Assembly: GCA_002842345.1 (NCBI GenBank) | Contig: PHCU01000024.1 | Coordinates: 1 to 51,863, forward strand | Reading direction: 5' to 3' | DNA length: 51,863 nucleotides | Source of the DNA: Betaproteobacteria bacterium HGW-Betaproteobacteria-12 | GTDB lineage: Bacteria > Pseudomonadota > Gammaproteobacteria > Burkholderiales > Rhodocyclaceae | Shown here: positions 36,101-45,111 of the stretch, one piece after another | How positions within the stretch are numbered: the first letter of the stretch is position 1 | Layout of the letters: each line of letters starts with the position of its first letter | Notes under the pieces: generated by a model | The model's input: only the letters and a program-made list of their open reading frames with translations | Told to the model about the DNA's origin: nothing | Databases searched by the model: none | Program-made: the position numbers and the translations under genes

Positions 36101-37418
36101 CCTGATGATGCTGGGGGCCATGTTGTTGCTGGTCCCGCTGAGTTTGCGAAGCAGTTTTTCGGCCTACCTGCTCTGGGGCTGGGCGGGCCTGATTGCCGTT
36201 CAAACCTATTTGTACGGCTTCATGCGAGAGGTTCCGTATGTCCAGATATTTGCCCTGATCACCTTGACGTTGCTGTTATTGAGCAAGGACAAGGAGAAGT
36301 CCCGCTACCAGCTTGATCCCACTACCATCCTGATGGTCTTGTTCTCGCTTCACTGCATTTTCGCGGCGACACTGGCCTATCCATGGCTGGCACGCAATTG
36401 GGAACTATGTTCCAACGTTCTCAAGACGATCCTCTTCTGTCTCATCATGCCGGTGGTTATTACCCGGCGTTATCGATTCCATGCGCTACTGGTCGTGATT
36501 GCCATCGGTATCAGTTTTCATGGGCTGCTCGATGGGCTGAAATTCTTGGCCAGCGGTGGTGCGCACAACGCAGTCGGTGTCCAGAAACTGGGCGATAACA
36601 ACCACATGGCCATGATCCTGATCATGGTCATGCCCTTGCTTCTCTATTTGTTCCAATACGCCAAGTATCGAATTGCCAAGCTGGGATTCGCCGGGGCATT
36701 TCTGGGTACCTGCCTCGCCATTGTGGCAACAGGATCACGCGGAGCACTGATTACATTAATTGCGGTTGGGGCCTGGCTTATCTTGTTGAGCCAGAACAGG
36801 GTGCGTTATTTCTCGATAGCTGCCGTAGTGGCCACCTTGATCTTGGTATCAGCACCCGATACTTGGACCGAGCGGATGGATACGATCAAGAGCGCCGACC
36901 AGGATTCCTCCTTCATGGGGCGGGTCATCGCCTGGAAACGTGCCAGTGCGATTGCGTTGCAGCATCCGGTATTAGGTGGCGGCTTTCATGCCGGGCAGGA
37001 TCCGCAGTTGTTCCTGCAATTCAATGGCCAAAATGGCTTGCTCGGGTTTATCGAGACGGCCATCGGGACCTACCCGGCGGCAACGCATAGCATCTACTTT
37101 GAAGTCATGGGGGATCTCGGCTTCCTTGGGTTGATTTTGTTCATGCTGTTGATGATTACGCCTTTCCTGATTCGCTCGCAGATCAAGTCATTGGCCCGTC
37201 AGATCGGTCCGTCCGCCAACTGGGCGCGTGACTGTGCCGACATGATTGCAGCCTCCATGGTCGCCTTCCTGGTCGGCGGAGCGGCCCTCAGCGCAGCCTA
37301 TTTTGAACTGCCCTATATAACAGTGATGATCATGCAGGTGCTGCTGCTCGTATTGAGGCAGGAGGCAGCTACTTCCCCGGAAAAGAGGCCAATTCCAACA
37401 CGGGTTATAACGGCATGA
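36093..37418 (+). CDS. O-antigen ligase/polymerase family protein, exosortase A-associated O-glycosylation ligase
   Basis: The 441-aa integral membrane protein has about 11 hydrophobic segments. A central VATGSRGALITLIAVGAW block and a large loop (DTWTERMDTIKSADQDSSFMGR... and ATHSIYFEVMGDLGFLGLILF) are typical of the Wzy_C/O-antigen ligase family. The true start is the ATG at 36093, with AGCGGAGG upstream; the longer open frame to 35931 is an out-of-gene extension over the small membrane protein. It may polymerise the exopolysaccharide or join glycan to protein; the family name 'O-glycosylation ligase' in exosortase A systems is a prediction. Its stop overlaps the next gene by four bases. 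Confidence 0.9.
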   Translation: MRDLMMLGAMLLLVPLSLRSSFSAYLLWGWAGLIAVQTYLYGFMREVPYVQIFALITLTLLLLSKDKEKSRYQLDPTTILMVLFSLHCIFAATLAYPWLARNWELCSNVLKTILFCLIMPVVITRRYRFHALLVVIAIGISFHGLLDGLKFLASGGAHNAVGVQKLGDNNHMAMILIMVMPLLLYLFQYAKYRIAKLGFAGAFLGTCLAIVATGSRGALITLIAVGAWLILLSQNRVRYFSIAAVVATLILVSAPDTWTERMDTIKSADQDSSFMGRVIAWKRASAIALQHPVLGGGFHAGQDPQLFLQFNGQNGLLGFIETAIGTYPAATHSIYFEVMGDLGFLGLILFMLLMITPFLIRSQIKSLARQIGPSANWARDCADMIAASMVAFLVGGAALSAAYFELPYITVMIMQVLLLVLRQEAATSPEKRPIPTRVITA

Positions 37419-39607
37419 GCATCAAATCAGCCGCAATCCACGGGCTCTTTTCCCTTCTCACCCGCCAGGCAGGTCAAGGTCGGCTGACCATCCTGCAGTT
37501 TCACAAAATTCCCCGCGCCTACGATCCCTTGGTGCCGGGAGAATTGCTTCTTGAAAAATTCGAGACCGTGCTCGATTTCTTCATTGACCATATGCAGGTC
37601 ATGCCGCTGGCCGAAGCCTTATCGGCCTTACGGCGCGGCAACCTGCCGCGACACGCAGTAGCGCTGACCTTCGACGATGGCTATGCGGAATGGAATGAGT
37701 TCGTCGCGCCGGCGCTGTTGCAGCGCAATCTGCCCGCCACTTTTTACATCACAACCGAACAATTGAACGGCCCTGCCTTATGGCACGAGCGAATAGCCGC
37801 GACAGTCAGGGCGGCACCTGTTCACGGCATGGTCCTGCCCAAGGGGTTTAGCGGTTACGACGACCTTTCCTCGCCAGCCATGCGGATTCGCTTGCTTCTT
37901 CAATTGCAGGAGCGCCTGAAGTATCTGCCGCTCCGTGAGCGCGAACAGGCGATCCAGGAACTTGAAGCTCAGGCCCAATTGCCGCTGGAGCTCCCCCGCC
38001 CATTTGGCGCTTCTCAGGTTCGCCAACTGCACAGCCTGGGCTTCGACATCGGTGCGCACACCATTCGCCACCCGATTCTTGCCACCAGCAGCGATGCCGA
38101 AGCCCGTGAAGAAATCGGCGGCGCCCGGGAAGCACTGGAAGCCATCATCGGCGGATCGGTGACCTCGTTCGCCTATCCGAACGGCTTGGTGGATCGTGAC
38201 TTTTCCCGCCGCGACGTCGATCTGGCGCGCGCTTGTGGGTATCGTTCGGCAGTCGTTACAGGGGGCGGGGTCGTTGATCGCAATACGCATCCATTTCTCT
38301 TGCCCCGATTTACCCCATGGGGGCCGGGGGAAGGGCGAATGGCTCTGCAGATCGCCCGTAATCTGCGCGGTAGCCGAGGCTTACGCCAGGTGGAAGGCCG
38401 ACCGCAAAAACTCCGCGTGATGTTTGTCGAATGTGGGGCGGGCTTCGGCGGAGCGGTCACCGCTCTGGAAACTCTGCTCAAACATTCTCCGGTCTCGCGT
38501 CTGCATGCAGATATCGTCACCAATCTGCCGGTTGGCCATTTTTCTGAATATCCAGTGGTCCAATCGGTTCACATCATAGGCAACCGGCTGCTGAAACTGC
38601 GTCAGTTGAGCAAGCGCATCGAAGATGCCGGACTGCCGGCCAGAAGGGCTTTCCTGTTCGCGATCGGTCGCCTCGACGATCTGCTCAACCGGGGGCCCTA
38701 TCTGGTGCGCCTCGTTGTTCATGCGATTCAAAAACAGCCCGATGTCATTCACGGCAACAATGAACCCAGTTCTAACCGGGAGGCCATGCTGGTCGCCAAG
38801 TTGCTGAACATTCCCTATGTGCAGCACCTGCGCGGCCCCATCGCACAGAGCCCGCATACGCCGTGGCTACTGAGCAAGCCGGATGCCTTCATACCAGTAT
38901 CACGCTGGTTGGCAGAAGAACTCCTGGTTAACGGGGTGCCCAGCGGGAAAATCCACCAGATCTACGATGCTGTCGAGTTTATTGATGCCGCGGAGCAGCG
39001 AACAGATCTCCGTGCAATGTTGAATCTGCCAACGGACACCATTCTTGTTGCGATGATCGGCATGCTCGTTAACTGGAAAGGGCAAGACCTTTTTATCGAA
39101 GCTGTATCCCGGATGAAGCCTCACGCCGGGGTGACCTACCTGATTGTCGGCGGTACGCCCGAATTGGCTGATCCCGAATACGAGCAGCGCTTGCGGCAAC
39201 AAGTACTGACCAACGGGTTGCACGAGAGCGTGTTGTTTACCGGAAAGATCAATAATCTGAACGCATTCATGGCCCAGATTGATGTGGTGGTTTCCTGTTC
39301 GATAGAACCCGAACCACTGGGCCTCGTCATGCTCGAAGGCATGGCGAACGGCTGCATCTTCGTCGGCCCGGCTTTCGGTGCAGCCACCGAAATCGTCGAT
39401 GATGGCGTCAATGGATTGCTGTTCGAGCCTAGATCCGCAGATTCGCTGGCTGAGAAATTGACAAGGGCTATCGAAATGCGACTGACGAATTCGTCACTGG
39501 GAGCACGCGCTCGATGTGATGTTCGGAGGCAGTTTGTGGGCTCCGATTGTTCGAATAAAACGTACCGCGTACATGATCTCCTGATTGGCGATTCGCATCA
39601 CGACTGA
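37415..39607 (+). CDS. Fusion of polysaccharide deacetylase and GT4 glycosyltransferase
   Basis: This 730-aa protein has two enzyme parts. Residues ~25-320 form a NodB-type carbohydrate esterase: ALTFDDGYAEW with the two metal/catalytic Asp residues near 87, GAHTIRHPIL with two His residues and TSFAYPNG. Residues ~331-730 form a GT-B glycosyltransferase: VMFVECGAGFGGAV, NNEPSSNRE, YVQHLRGPIA, IYDAVEFIDAAEQ, MLVNWKGQDLF, YLIVGGTPE and CSIEPEPLGLVMLEGMANG. The two are in one uninterrupted frame with a linker near 320-330. It starts in overlap with the O-ligase stop. The last ~50 residues lose the high-GC character, at the border of the AT-rich block. It could trim an N-acetyl group and add a sugar to the same chain. 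Confidence 0.9.
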   Translation: MSIKSAAIHGLFSLLTRQAGQGRLTILQFHKIPRAYDPLVPGELLLEKFETVLDFFIDHMQVMPLAEALSALRRGNLPRHAVALTFDDGYAEWNEFVAPALLQRNLPATFYITTEQLNGPALWHERIAATVRAAPVHGMVLPKGFSGYDDLSSPAMRIRLLLQLQERLKYLPLREREQAIQELEAQAQLPLELPRPFGASQVRQLHSLGFDIGAHTIRHPILATSSDAEAREEIGGAREALEAIIGGSVTSFAYPNGLVDRDFSRRDVDLARACGYRSAVVTGGGVVDRNTHPFLLPRFTPWGPGEGRMALQIARNLRGSRGLRQVEGRPQKLRVMFVECGAGFGGAVTALETLLKHSPVSRLHADIVTNLPVGHFSEYPVVQSVHIIGNRLLKLRQLSKRIEDAGLPARRAFLFAIGRLDDLLNRGPYLVRLVVHAIQKQPDVIHGNNEPSSNREAMLVAKLLNIPYVQHLRGPIAQSPHTPWLLSKPDAFIPVSRWLAEELLVNGVPSGKIHQIYDAVEFIDAAEQRTDLRAMLNLPTDTILVAMIGMLVNWKGQDLFIEAVSRMKPHAGVTYLIVGGTPELADPEYEQRLRQQVLTNGLHESVLFTGKINNLNAFMAQIDVVVSCSIEPEPLGLVMLEGMANGCIFVGPAFGAATEIVDDGVNGLLFEPRSADSLAEKLTRAIEMRLTNSSLGARARCDVRRQFVGSDCSNKTYRVHDLLIGDSHHD

Positions 39608-39667
39608 TTGAAGAAAGGGGTTCAGCCAAATGTTTTTATCATCCAGGTTGGGCATGCTGGTGAGTCG

Positions 39668-40750
39668 GTGAATCGCGAAACATCAATCTATCTTGATATT
39701 GTTCGCGTAAGCGCAGCACTGATTGTCTTTTTTGGACATATCTCAGGACAGCGACTGACGGGTGGGGTGCTATGGCAGTTTGGTCCATTCATGGATGATG
39801 CCGTGGTGATTTTTTTTGTGCTTTCCGGTTTTGTCATAGCCCATGTGGTTAGTGTTAGGGAACAGTCACTTCAAAGCTACGCAATAGCGCGCGCAGCGCG
39901 GATGTATTCCGTTGCGCTTCCTGCGCTATTTCTTACATTTGTTCTTGATGCATTGGGAAAAACAATATCACCGGAACTGTATTCGACTAGTTGGGGTTAT
40001 GTAGACAAGAATAACTTGTTGAGGTTTGCCAGTGGTTTAATGTTTTTAAACCAGATCTGGTACTCGAATATATCGATTGGCTCTGTTCTGCCATACTGGT
40101 CTCTCGGTTTCGAGGTATGGTATTACATTATTTTTGGCATCGCATATTTTTCCTCGGTCAAATACCGATTGCTATTGCTCACGCTGTGCTGTTTGATTGT
40201 TGGGCCGAGAATAATAATTCTATTACCACTATGGCTTTCCGGTTTCTATGCCTACAAATTGATCTCCACAAGGCAGCCGGCATTTGGATTGTCTTTGACC
40301 TTATTCTTGTTGTCCGTTGTCCTTTATTTGTTCTATTGGTACGATTTGCGGCTGGTAATAAAAGGTGTCGATGTTCCGTGGTTCTTGGGTGACAACGTCC
40401 TGACCAGATATACGGTGGGCCTGTTATTCACTATTCACCTCGTAGGATTTGCGGGCATCTCGTCATTATTCCGATCTGTGTTCGCCAGATTCGAAATGCA
40501 AATAAGATGGTTCGCTGGTGCTACTTTTACCATCTATCTTTTCCATCTTCCGGTTGCCCAATTCCTATCCGCGGTCGTTCCCTGGCCCCCAGAGGCGTGG
40601 GAAACCAGGCTGGTTGTGATGGGCGGAAGTTTTGTGGTGATGTTTGTTATCGCGGAGTACAGCGAGCGAAAGAAGCAATTTTGGATTAATCTTATTTCGG
40701 ACGTTCACGAAAAGTTCAATGGACGAATAAAAAATAATCGTGCTATTTGA
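39668..40750 (+). CDS. Membrane O-acyltransferase (acyltransferase-3 type), copy 2
   Basis: The ~360-aa multi-pass protein is related to the gene at 30953: SIYLDIVRVSAALIVFFGH, GGVLWQFGPFMDDAVV, FFVLSGFVIAHVVSVREQ and WSLGFEVWYYIIFG. The chosen start, GTG 39668, puts the conserved SIYLD block at residue 5 as in its relatives. A TTG at 39608 directly after the previous stop would add 20 residues, with no clear ribosome site for either. From here the DNA is visibly richer in A and T (about 40% GC by hand count over sample lines) than the genes upstream, which suggests separate origin. It probably O-acetylates the glycan. Confidence 0.9.
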   Translation: MNRETSIYLDIVRVSAALIVFFGHISGQRLTGGVLWQFGPFMDDAVVIFFVLSGFVIAHVVSVREQSLQSYAIARAARMYSVALPALFLTFVLDALGKTISPELYSTSWGYVDKNNLLRFASGLMFLNQIWYSNISIGSVLPYWSLGFEVWYYIIFGIAYFSSVKYRLLLLTLCCLIVGPRIIILLPLWLSGFYAYKLISTRQPAFGLSLTLFLLSVVLYLFYWYDLRLVIKGVDVPWFLGDNVLTRYTVGLLFTIHLVGFAGISSLFRSVFARFEMQIRWFAGATFTIYLFHLPVAQFLSAVVPWPPEAWETRLVVMGGSFVVMFVIAEYSERKKQFWINLISDVHEKFNGRIKNNRAI

Positions 40751-40777
40751 AGAGGCCTCGCATTTTTTGCTTTAGAT

Positions 40778-40800
40778 AAATCATCGTTTCTGAATGATTT
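40778..40800. repeat. Inverted repeat AAATCAT-N9-ATGATTT
   Basis: Seven-base perfect arms with a nine-base loop, 28 bases after the acyltransferase stop. There is no T-run after the second arm, so it is not a clear terminator. It may protect the 3' end of the transcript. Confidence 0.4.
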
Positions 40801-40833
40801 GTAACAACATGAGAGCAAAGGATGTTGCAATGC

Positions 40834-40851
40834 AATCACTTCCCAGTGATT
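40834..40851. repeat. Inverted repeat AATCACT-tccc-AGTGATT
   Basis: Seven-base perfect arms with a four-base centre, in the middle of the gap. It shares ATCAC...GTGAT half-sites with the palindrome at 21493-21510, though the half-site spacing differs (6 versus 4). It could be an operator. Confidence 0.4.
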
Positions 40852-41068
40852 CAAGTTGCCCCATCTCGAATTATTCAAGATAAAAATAGAACTGCAAGTA
40901 GTGAAATGTTGTTTAAATAGCGCAATGGCCCCGATGTGTTTTTCCGATAGTTGGTTTTTGTGTGGTAATGAATTGATTAAAGTATTTGATTGACCGATGT
41001 GCAGTTGGCTATAAATGGTGATTCTGAATGACCAGCAGAGTATATATAATGCGACGAACGAGGGATCT

Positions 41069-41074
41069 GGAGGA
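41069..41074 (+). promoter_or_regulatory. GGAGGA ribosome site deciding the start at 41082
   Basis: A strong GGAGGA lies seven bases before the GTG at 41082. In-frame ATGs at 41028 and 41049 lack such a site and would place it inside the gene, so the GTG is preferred. Confidence 0.65.
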
Positions 41075-41081
41075 AATTAGT

Positions 41082-42017
41082 GTGAATAATTCTTTGTCGG
41101 TGGTGTTTTCAAGTTTTAATGGGGAGAAAACACTAAGGACTATGTTGGATGGATTTTGTCGCCTACATCCACCCGAAGCAAGTTGGCAATTAATTGCTGT
41201 AGATAATGCGAGCACAGACTCTACAAGGTCTATTCTGGATGCCTACCAAGATCGTCTTCCATTGGTTATCATCGAAGAAAATAAAAAAGGGAAGAATAAC
41301 GCATTAAATAAAGCAATCGATTATGTCGTTGGCGACCTTGTTGTTTTTACCGATGATGATGTTGTTCCGAATGAAAACTGGCTTATCAGATTGCAAGCAT
41401 CGGCGAAGGCTCACGAAGATTATGATCTATTTGGAGGTCAAATCTTACCAAGGTGGCCCGTTGTGCCTATGCCGTGGCTGATGTCTGATTTGCCTCTTGG
41501 AATGCTATACGCTATTACCGATCCCCGTTGGGAAACAGGTGAAATTGATGTCGGCAATATTTGGGGCCCAAATATGGCTGTCCGGAAAAAGATTTTTGAC
41601 ATGGGACTGCGGTTCAGCACTGGCGTAGGGCCAGATGGTAGCGAGACTTATATGATGGGCTCTGAAGGTGACTTTACCCGTCGGCTTGGAAAAATGGATA
41701 TGAAGGCTTGGTTTTGTCGGGATGCAATAGTTGAGCACCTAATCCGGCCAAATCAAATGACCCAAGAGTGGGTATTGAATCGGTTTTTCCGTCACGGGCG
41801 ATCTAGTTATAAATATGATCACTTACGCGATTCCGCAACGCCTCGATTATTCGGTGTCGAGCGTTGGCTTTATCGAAAAATTGTTGATTCGTTAGTTAAT
41901 ATTCAATACCAACGATTGCGGGGTGACGTTAATGCGGTATTCAAGGCAAAGGCGGCCTATTACCATCTAAAGGGCCAGTTATATCAAGCAAAACGGGAAA
42001 AGGCGGTTAGCGTCTAA
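41082..42017 (+). CDS. Glycosyltransferase family 2
   Basis: This 311-aa GT-A enzyme starts with GTG: NNSLSVVFSSFNGEKTLRTML is the first strand and helix of the GT2 fold. The donor site is AVDNASTDSTRSIL, followed by KGKNNALNKAIDYV and the metal-binding VVFTDDDVVPNENW. Acceptor-side residues include GSEGDFTRRLGKMD. Longer forms from ATG 41028 or 41049 are possible but less likely. It is the last plus-strand gene of the block and converges on the methyltransferase-like gene with 48 bases between; no terminator is evident there. AT-rich base composition sets it apart from the glycosyltransferases upstream of 39.6 kb. Confidence 0.9.
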   Translation: MNNSLSVVFSSFNGEKTLRTMLDGFCRLHPPEASWQLIAVDNASTDSTRSILDAYQDRLPLVIIEENKKGKNNALNKAIDYVVGDLVVFTDDDVVPNENWLIRLQASAKAHEDYDLFGGQILPRWPVVPMPWLMSDLPLGMLYAITDPRWETGEIDVGNIWGPNMAVRKKIFDMGLRFSTGVGPDGSETYMMGSEGDFTRRLGKMDMKAWFCRDAIVEHLIRPNQMTQEWVLNRFFRHGRSSYKYDHLRDSATPRLFGVERWLYRKIVDSLVNIQYQRLRGDVNAVFKAKAAYYHLKGQLYQAKREKAVSV

Positions 42018-42065
42018 TTGCGGGTTTAAATATTCGGCATTATAACTTTGCACCCAGAATAGTTT

Positions 42066-42824
42066 TTATTTTAATCCTGCTATACGAAGTAGAGTGCAGC
42101 CTTTCTCGCATTCTGGTACGTGGTGAGTTTCAATGTACTTAAAACTTTCTTTCCATCTGCAGATTGTTGTTTTTTCATCGTCTCTTTCGGAATCATCCAT
42201 TATGACGTATGCGGGTGTTGATAATTGTTGAGCAAAAATTGGCAGCGCGGGGTAGCGAGCAAGCGGTTGAAAAATTCCAGGTGGGCCATCAATGCAAAGT
42301 AGGTCGATATTTAGGTCTGGCGGTAGGTTGTCGGTAGAGTACCAATTGCCTTGCCATCCATCGAGTATTGTTTGCTTCAAGGGGGCGTCTAAGACAGTTG
42401 CCCAGGAAGATAATCCAGATCGAATCAAGGCTGCCCTAGTTTTTTCAGCGAATTCAGGATCATTTTCCAGACTGTACACATGCCCTTCTCCAAGGCGCTT
42501 TAAACAGGCTGCAACAACGAGCGTGCTAGTGCCACTACTACATTCAACAACGGTTCGGGGTTTCTTTTCTCCAATTAGAATGCTGAGATTGCGCAAGAAA
42601 TCCGGGGATGCTGCCCATCCTCGGGTTGGGGGAAGCGCATGAGTGATATCGGATTCTTTGTAAACAGCGAGAAGGGCTTCGATCTGTCGAAACTGGTTCT
42701 CCGTTGCATTCAGAATTGCTTTTGCACGGCGATCAATGGCCGCGGATAGCTTGAAATACATAACAACAACGGCAGCCAAAGTTAATGCGGAAGTAAGCGC
42801 TATGATACTGATCATAAAGTCCAT
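42066..42824 (-). CDS. Membrane-anchored class I SAM methyltransferase-like protein
   Basis: The 252-aa protein has one N-terminal membrane helix (~5-24) and a short coiled linker (AAIDRRAKAILNATENQFRQIEALL). A Rossmann-like domain then begins with TVVECSSGTSTLVVAACLK near residue 92, the position of the SAM-binding E/DxGxGxG motif, and continues with VYSLENDPEFAEKTRAAL, IDLLCIDGPPG and VIMDDSERDD. This looks like a class I methyltransferase fold with an altered glycine motif (SSGTS). The ATG at 42824 has AGGTAG six bases upstream; a longer frame from 42941 lacks support. It may methylate a glycan end to stop chain growth, but no activity can be claimed. It is the last gene of the minus-strand block. 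Confidence 0.75.
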   Translation of the reverse strand: MDFMISIIALTSALTLAAVVVMYFKLSAAIDRRAKAILNATENQFRQIEALLAVYKESDITHALPPTRGWAASPDFLRNLSILIGEKKPRTVVECSSGTSTLVVAACLKRLGEGHVYSLENDPEFAEKTRAALIRSGLSSWATVLDAPLKQTILDGWQGNWYSTDNLPPDLNIDLLCIDGPPGIFQPLARYPALPIFAQQLSTPAYVIMDDSERDDEKTTICRWKESFKYIETHHVPECEKGCTLLRIAGLK

Positions 42825-43039
42825 TGTTCTACCTAATTCTGTGAGTTCTTGGGTTAAATTGTTTTTTTGAGCATTTGGATGGGGTGCTGAAACCAGTGAC
42901 TGTCGTAATGCTGGCGGTTGTAAATGTATTTGCGATTGCACTCATCGAACGGTTGACATCGGTGTTTTTAAAGTTAATCAGTGCGAATTCAATTGCCATG
43001 AAGAAATGTTCGGCGAACAGTGGATTCAAAAATCATAGA

Positions 43040-44125
43040 TTAGGTCTGCGGTTTTGGCTGATCTGTCCGCGACAATCTTCGCAAAACCGCCGACACTCCG
43101 TTGAATATCCAAACTCGCATCCATTCGCCGCAGTGAGCTACAGCGACTACGATCGCTATCGTTCCAGAGAACAACCATAATTTTTGAATTATGGTGCTGG
43201 GTTCGTCAACTTTGAATACGGAAAAAAAATTGAGTAGTGGCCGATGGCATAGATAGAGGGCAAAGGTCAGCATCCCAAGCTGACGAATTCGCTTGTGAGC
43301 ACCACCGAATAGGCGAAATAAATATGCGTCAATCCCGGCAGACGAGTAAATGTTTAGCGCAAATAAAATGCCTATGGCGTAATAGAAAGGTGCGGTTTGT
43401 CCGTCCAGGTTCGCTTTTATGGTTGGCCCATATGCGCTGAGTGTTAGGATAAGGAGTAGGCTTGCCATGAATAAAATTGCAGAAATAAGTGGTGCAAGTA
43501 CTTTTCGTTTTTGCAAATAATAGGCTCCGGCTCCCAGGAGCCAAATTCCAGAGTAGGTCAGAATTGCTGGGCCCGCAATTGCGGCGACGAAAATGAGCAA
43601 GGCATATTTTTTTTTGCCTTTTATATATAACGCCAGGCCGAACATGACGTAGTACATTACCTCATAAGTCATCGTCCAAAACGGCCCGTTGGTACCGGGA
43701 TTCATGTTCGGAAAAATCCACGTATTGTTGAGATATAGAAAACTCAGCAAATATCGCCATCCCTGATCGTCGCCAATGGGGGTAGGGAAATCCCAGGTCT
43801 GATAAAAATCCGGATTGATGGAGAGCCCAAGCCAGTCAAATAACAGGGTTACCAACAAGGCTGGGATAATTACTGAGTGCATTCGTGCAATTCTGGCGGA
43901 TGCATAGGAAATTCCGTCACGCTCTCTCGTATCCGCGATGTAAGCAATGACAAAGCCCGAGAGCACAAAAAATCCCATGACCGCAGTCTGAAGGTGCCGG
44001 AACGGATCGAGTTGCCATAGAAAACCACGGCCGGTGTAACCATGAAATGTTGCGTGACCGATCATGACTTCGAAAGCCATGAGGAAACGGATTAGGTCCA
44101 GATAAAGAGACTGGCCATTTTTCAA
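43040..44125 (-). CDS. Membrane O-acyltransferase (acyltransferase-3 type), copy 3
   Basis: This 361-aa multi-pass protein is the third acyltransferase-3 member: SLYLDLIRFLMAFEVMIGHA, GFLWQLDPFRHLQTAV, FFVLSGFVIAYIADTRERD and MTYEVMYYVMFGLALY. The start is a TTG at 44125 with GGAA six bases before it; the first ATG in frame would cut the conserved first helix. It probably O-acetylates a sugar residue at the membrane. The 215 bases between it and the methyltransferase-like gene contain no gene I can support, though the strand and direction allow co-transcription. Confidence 0.9.
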   Translation of the reverse strand: MKNGQSLYLDLIRFLMAFEVMIGHATFHGYTGRGFLWQLDPFRHLQTAVMGFFVLSGFVIAYIADTRERDGISYASARIARMHSVIIPALLVTLLFDWLGLSINPDFYQTWDFPTPIGDDQGWRYLLSFLYLNNTWIFPNMNPGTNGPFWTMTYEVMYYVMFGLALYIKGKKKYALLIFVAAIAGPAILTYSGIWLLGAGAYYLQKRKVLAPLISAILFMASLLLILTLSAYGPTIKANLDGQTAPFYYAIGILFALNIYSSAGIDAYLFRLFGGAHKRIRQLGMLTFALYLCHRPLLNFFSVFKVDEPSTIIQKLWLFSGTIAIVVAVAHCGEWMRVWIFNGVSAVLRRLSRTDQPKPQT

Positions 44126-44169
44126 TGCTATTCCAATATATATGGTGATTCAATAACTAGGATGTTCGT

Positions 44170-45111
44170 TCATTGTGTTTGGTTAATTCCTTTAAGAAAG
44201 CTACTAATTAATCCTGCTAGGCGTTGTCGTTCAAGCAATGCGCTAATCCGCTTTTGATTATTCGGTTCTGAAAGTGCTGTTACTGAGATTTCAAAAAAAT
44301 TAATAATAATCTGCCTAATTGCATATCGAGGCATTCCAAATATGGTTGCTATATTTTCTGTTGATTTTAATAGCGCACCTTCTGTTAGGCCCATTCTATA
44401 ATAACGTTTCTTTAGCCATGATAAATTGCAGCTATCAGTTGGAACATAGTGCCATATTAGTGCGTTCGGTAAAAATAATCCTGTCAATCCATTGTTCATT
44501 AGCCGAATTTGAAGGCGTGTTTCTTCGCCAATGAAACCACTATTTATGCCATTTGGCCCATGGCTATCGTAAGTTCCCAGCTTTTCTAATTGAACTCGCG
44601 GTATGGCAAGGTTGGCACCAAGGAACAGTACGCTCTTGTCGCTTACTTCAACTATTTCATCGCCGAAGTCTAAGCCTTTTGCGGATAGTGGTAGAAATGG
44701 CATTAAACTATTGTCCGGCGGTGATTCATAATCTATCTTTACTGGGCCGCCATAAAAATGGTTTTCGCCAAACTGTTCATATGCAATCGAGTAGTTTTCA
44801 ATGCACTTGCCTGAAAATCGAATATCATCATCGAAAAAAATCAATAAGTCGCCTGTTGATGTCGAGATGCCTAAATTGCGGGCTAATGAAACATTTGGAT
44901 GCGGCAAAAACTTATATAAAATAGGAAGACGCTTCGATAATTTTCTGCAGATCGCGTCGCACCCGTAAGAATTTCCATTTTCTATAACAATGATCTCAAT
45001 TTTTCTATCTGGCAATTTTTCGTCGGCTAGGCTGCTGAGCGTTCGCTCCAGCATTTTTGGGCTACGACTACCCGCGGTTGGGATTATTATGGATATTGAT
45101 TTATGGCTCAT
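44170..45111 (-). CDS. Glycosyltransferase family 2
   Basis: The 313-aa protein is a GT-A enzyme: SISIIIPTAGSRSPKMLERT, EIIVIENGNSYGCDA, NVSLARNLGISTSTGDLLIF and the metal-binding FFDDDIRF. It then has FYGGPVKIDYESPPD and GFIGEETRLQIRLMNNG, with the catalytic-base region around EET. It starts in a four-base overlap with the upstream glycosyltransferase, so they are coupled. The gene is AT-rich. Sugar and linkage are unknown. Confidence 0.9.
   Translation of the reverse strand: MSHKSISIIIPTAGSRSPKMLERTLSSLADEKLPDRKIEIIVIENGNSYGCDAICRKLSKRLPILYKFLPHPNVSLARNLGISTSTGDLLIFFDDDIRFSGKCIENYSIAYEQFGENHFYGGPVKIDYESPPDNSLMPFLPLSAKGLDFGDEIVEVSDKSVLFLGANLAIPRVQLEKLGTYDSHGPNGINSGFIGEETRLQIRLMNNGLTGLFLPNALIWHYVPTDSCNLSWLKKRYYRMGLTEGALLKSTENIATIFGMPRYAIRQIIINFFEISVTALSEPNNQKRISALLERQRLAGLISSFLKGINQTQ

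Larger units (their letters stand above)
40751..41081. other. AT-rich intergenic region upstream of a GT2 gene
   Basis: This 331-base gap holds no convincing gene. It contains two inverted repeats (40778-40800 and 40834-40851), a TTGACC at 40990-40995 with TATAAA 14 bases on (too close for a standard promoter), a second TATAAT at 41045-41050, and the ribosome site for the gene at 41082. It is probably a promoter region for the glycosyltransferase, but no single promoter stands out. GAGGCCTC at 40753 is not followed by a proper terminator. Confidence 0.5.

Noticed and set aside
40753-40770. GAGGCCTC followed by T-run as a terminator
   Set aside because: The palindrome has no loop and the T-run is followed by GC-containing sequence; not a stable hairpin terminator.
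42829-43029. 66-aa minus-strand open frame between the methyltransferase-like and acyltransferase genes
   Set aside because: No similarity or ribosome site was recognised, and the composition looks non-coding.
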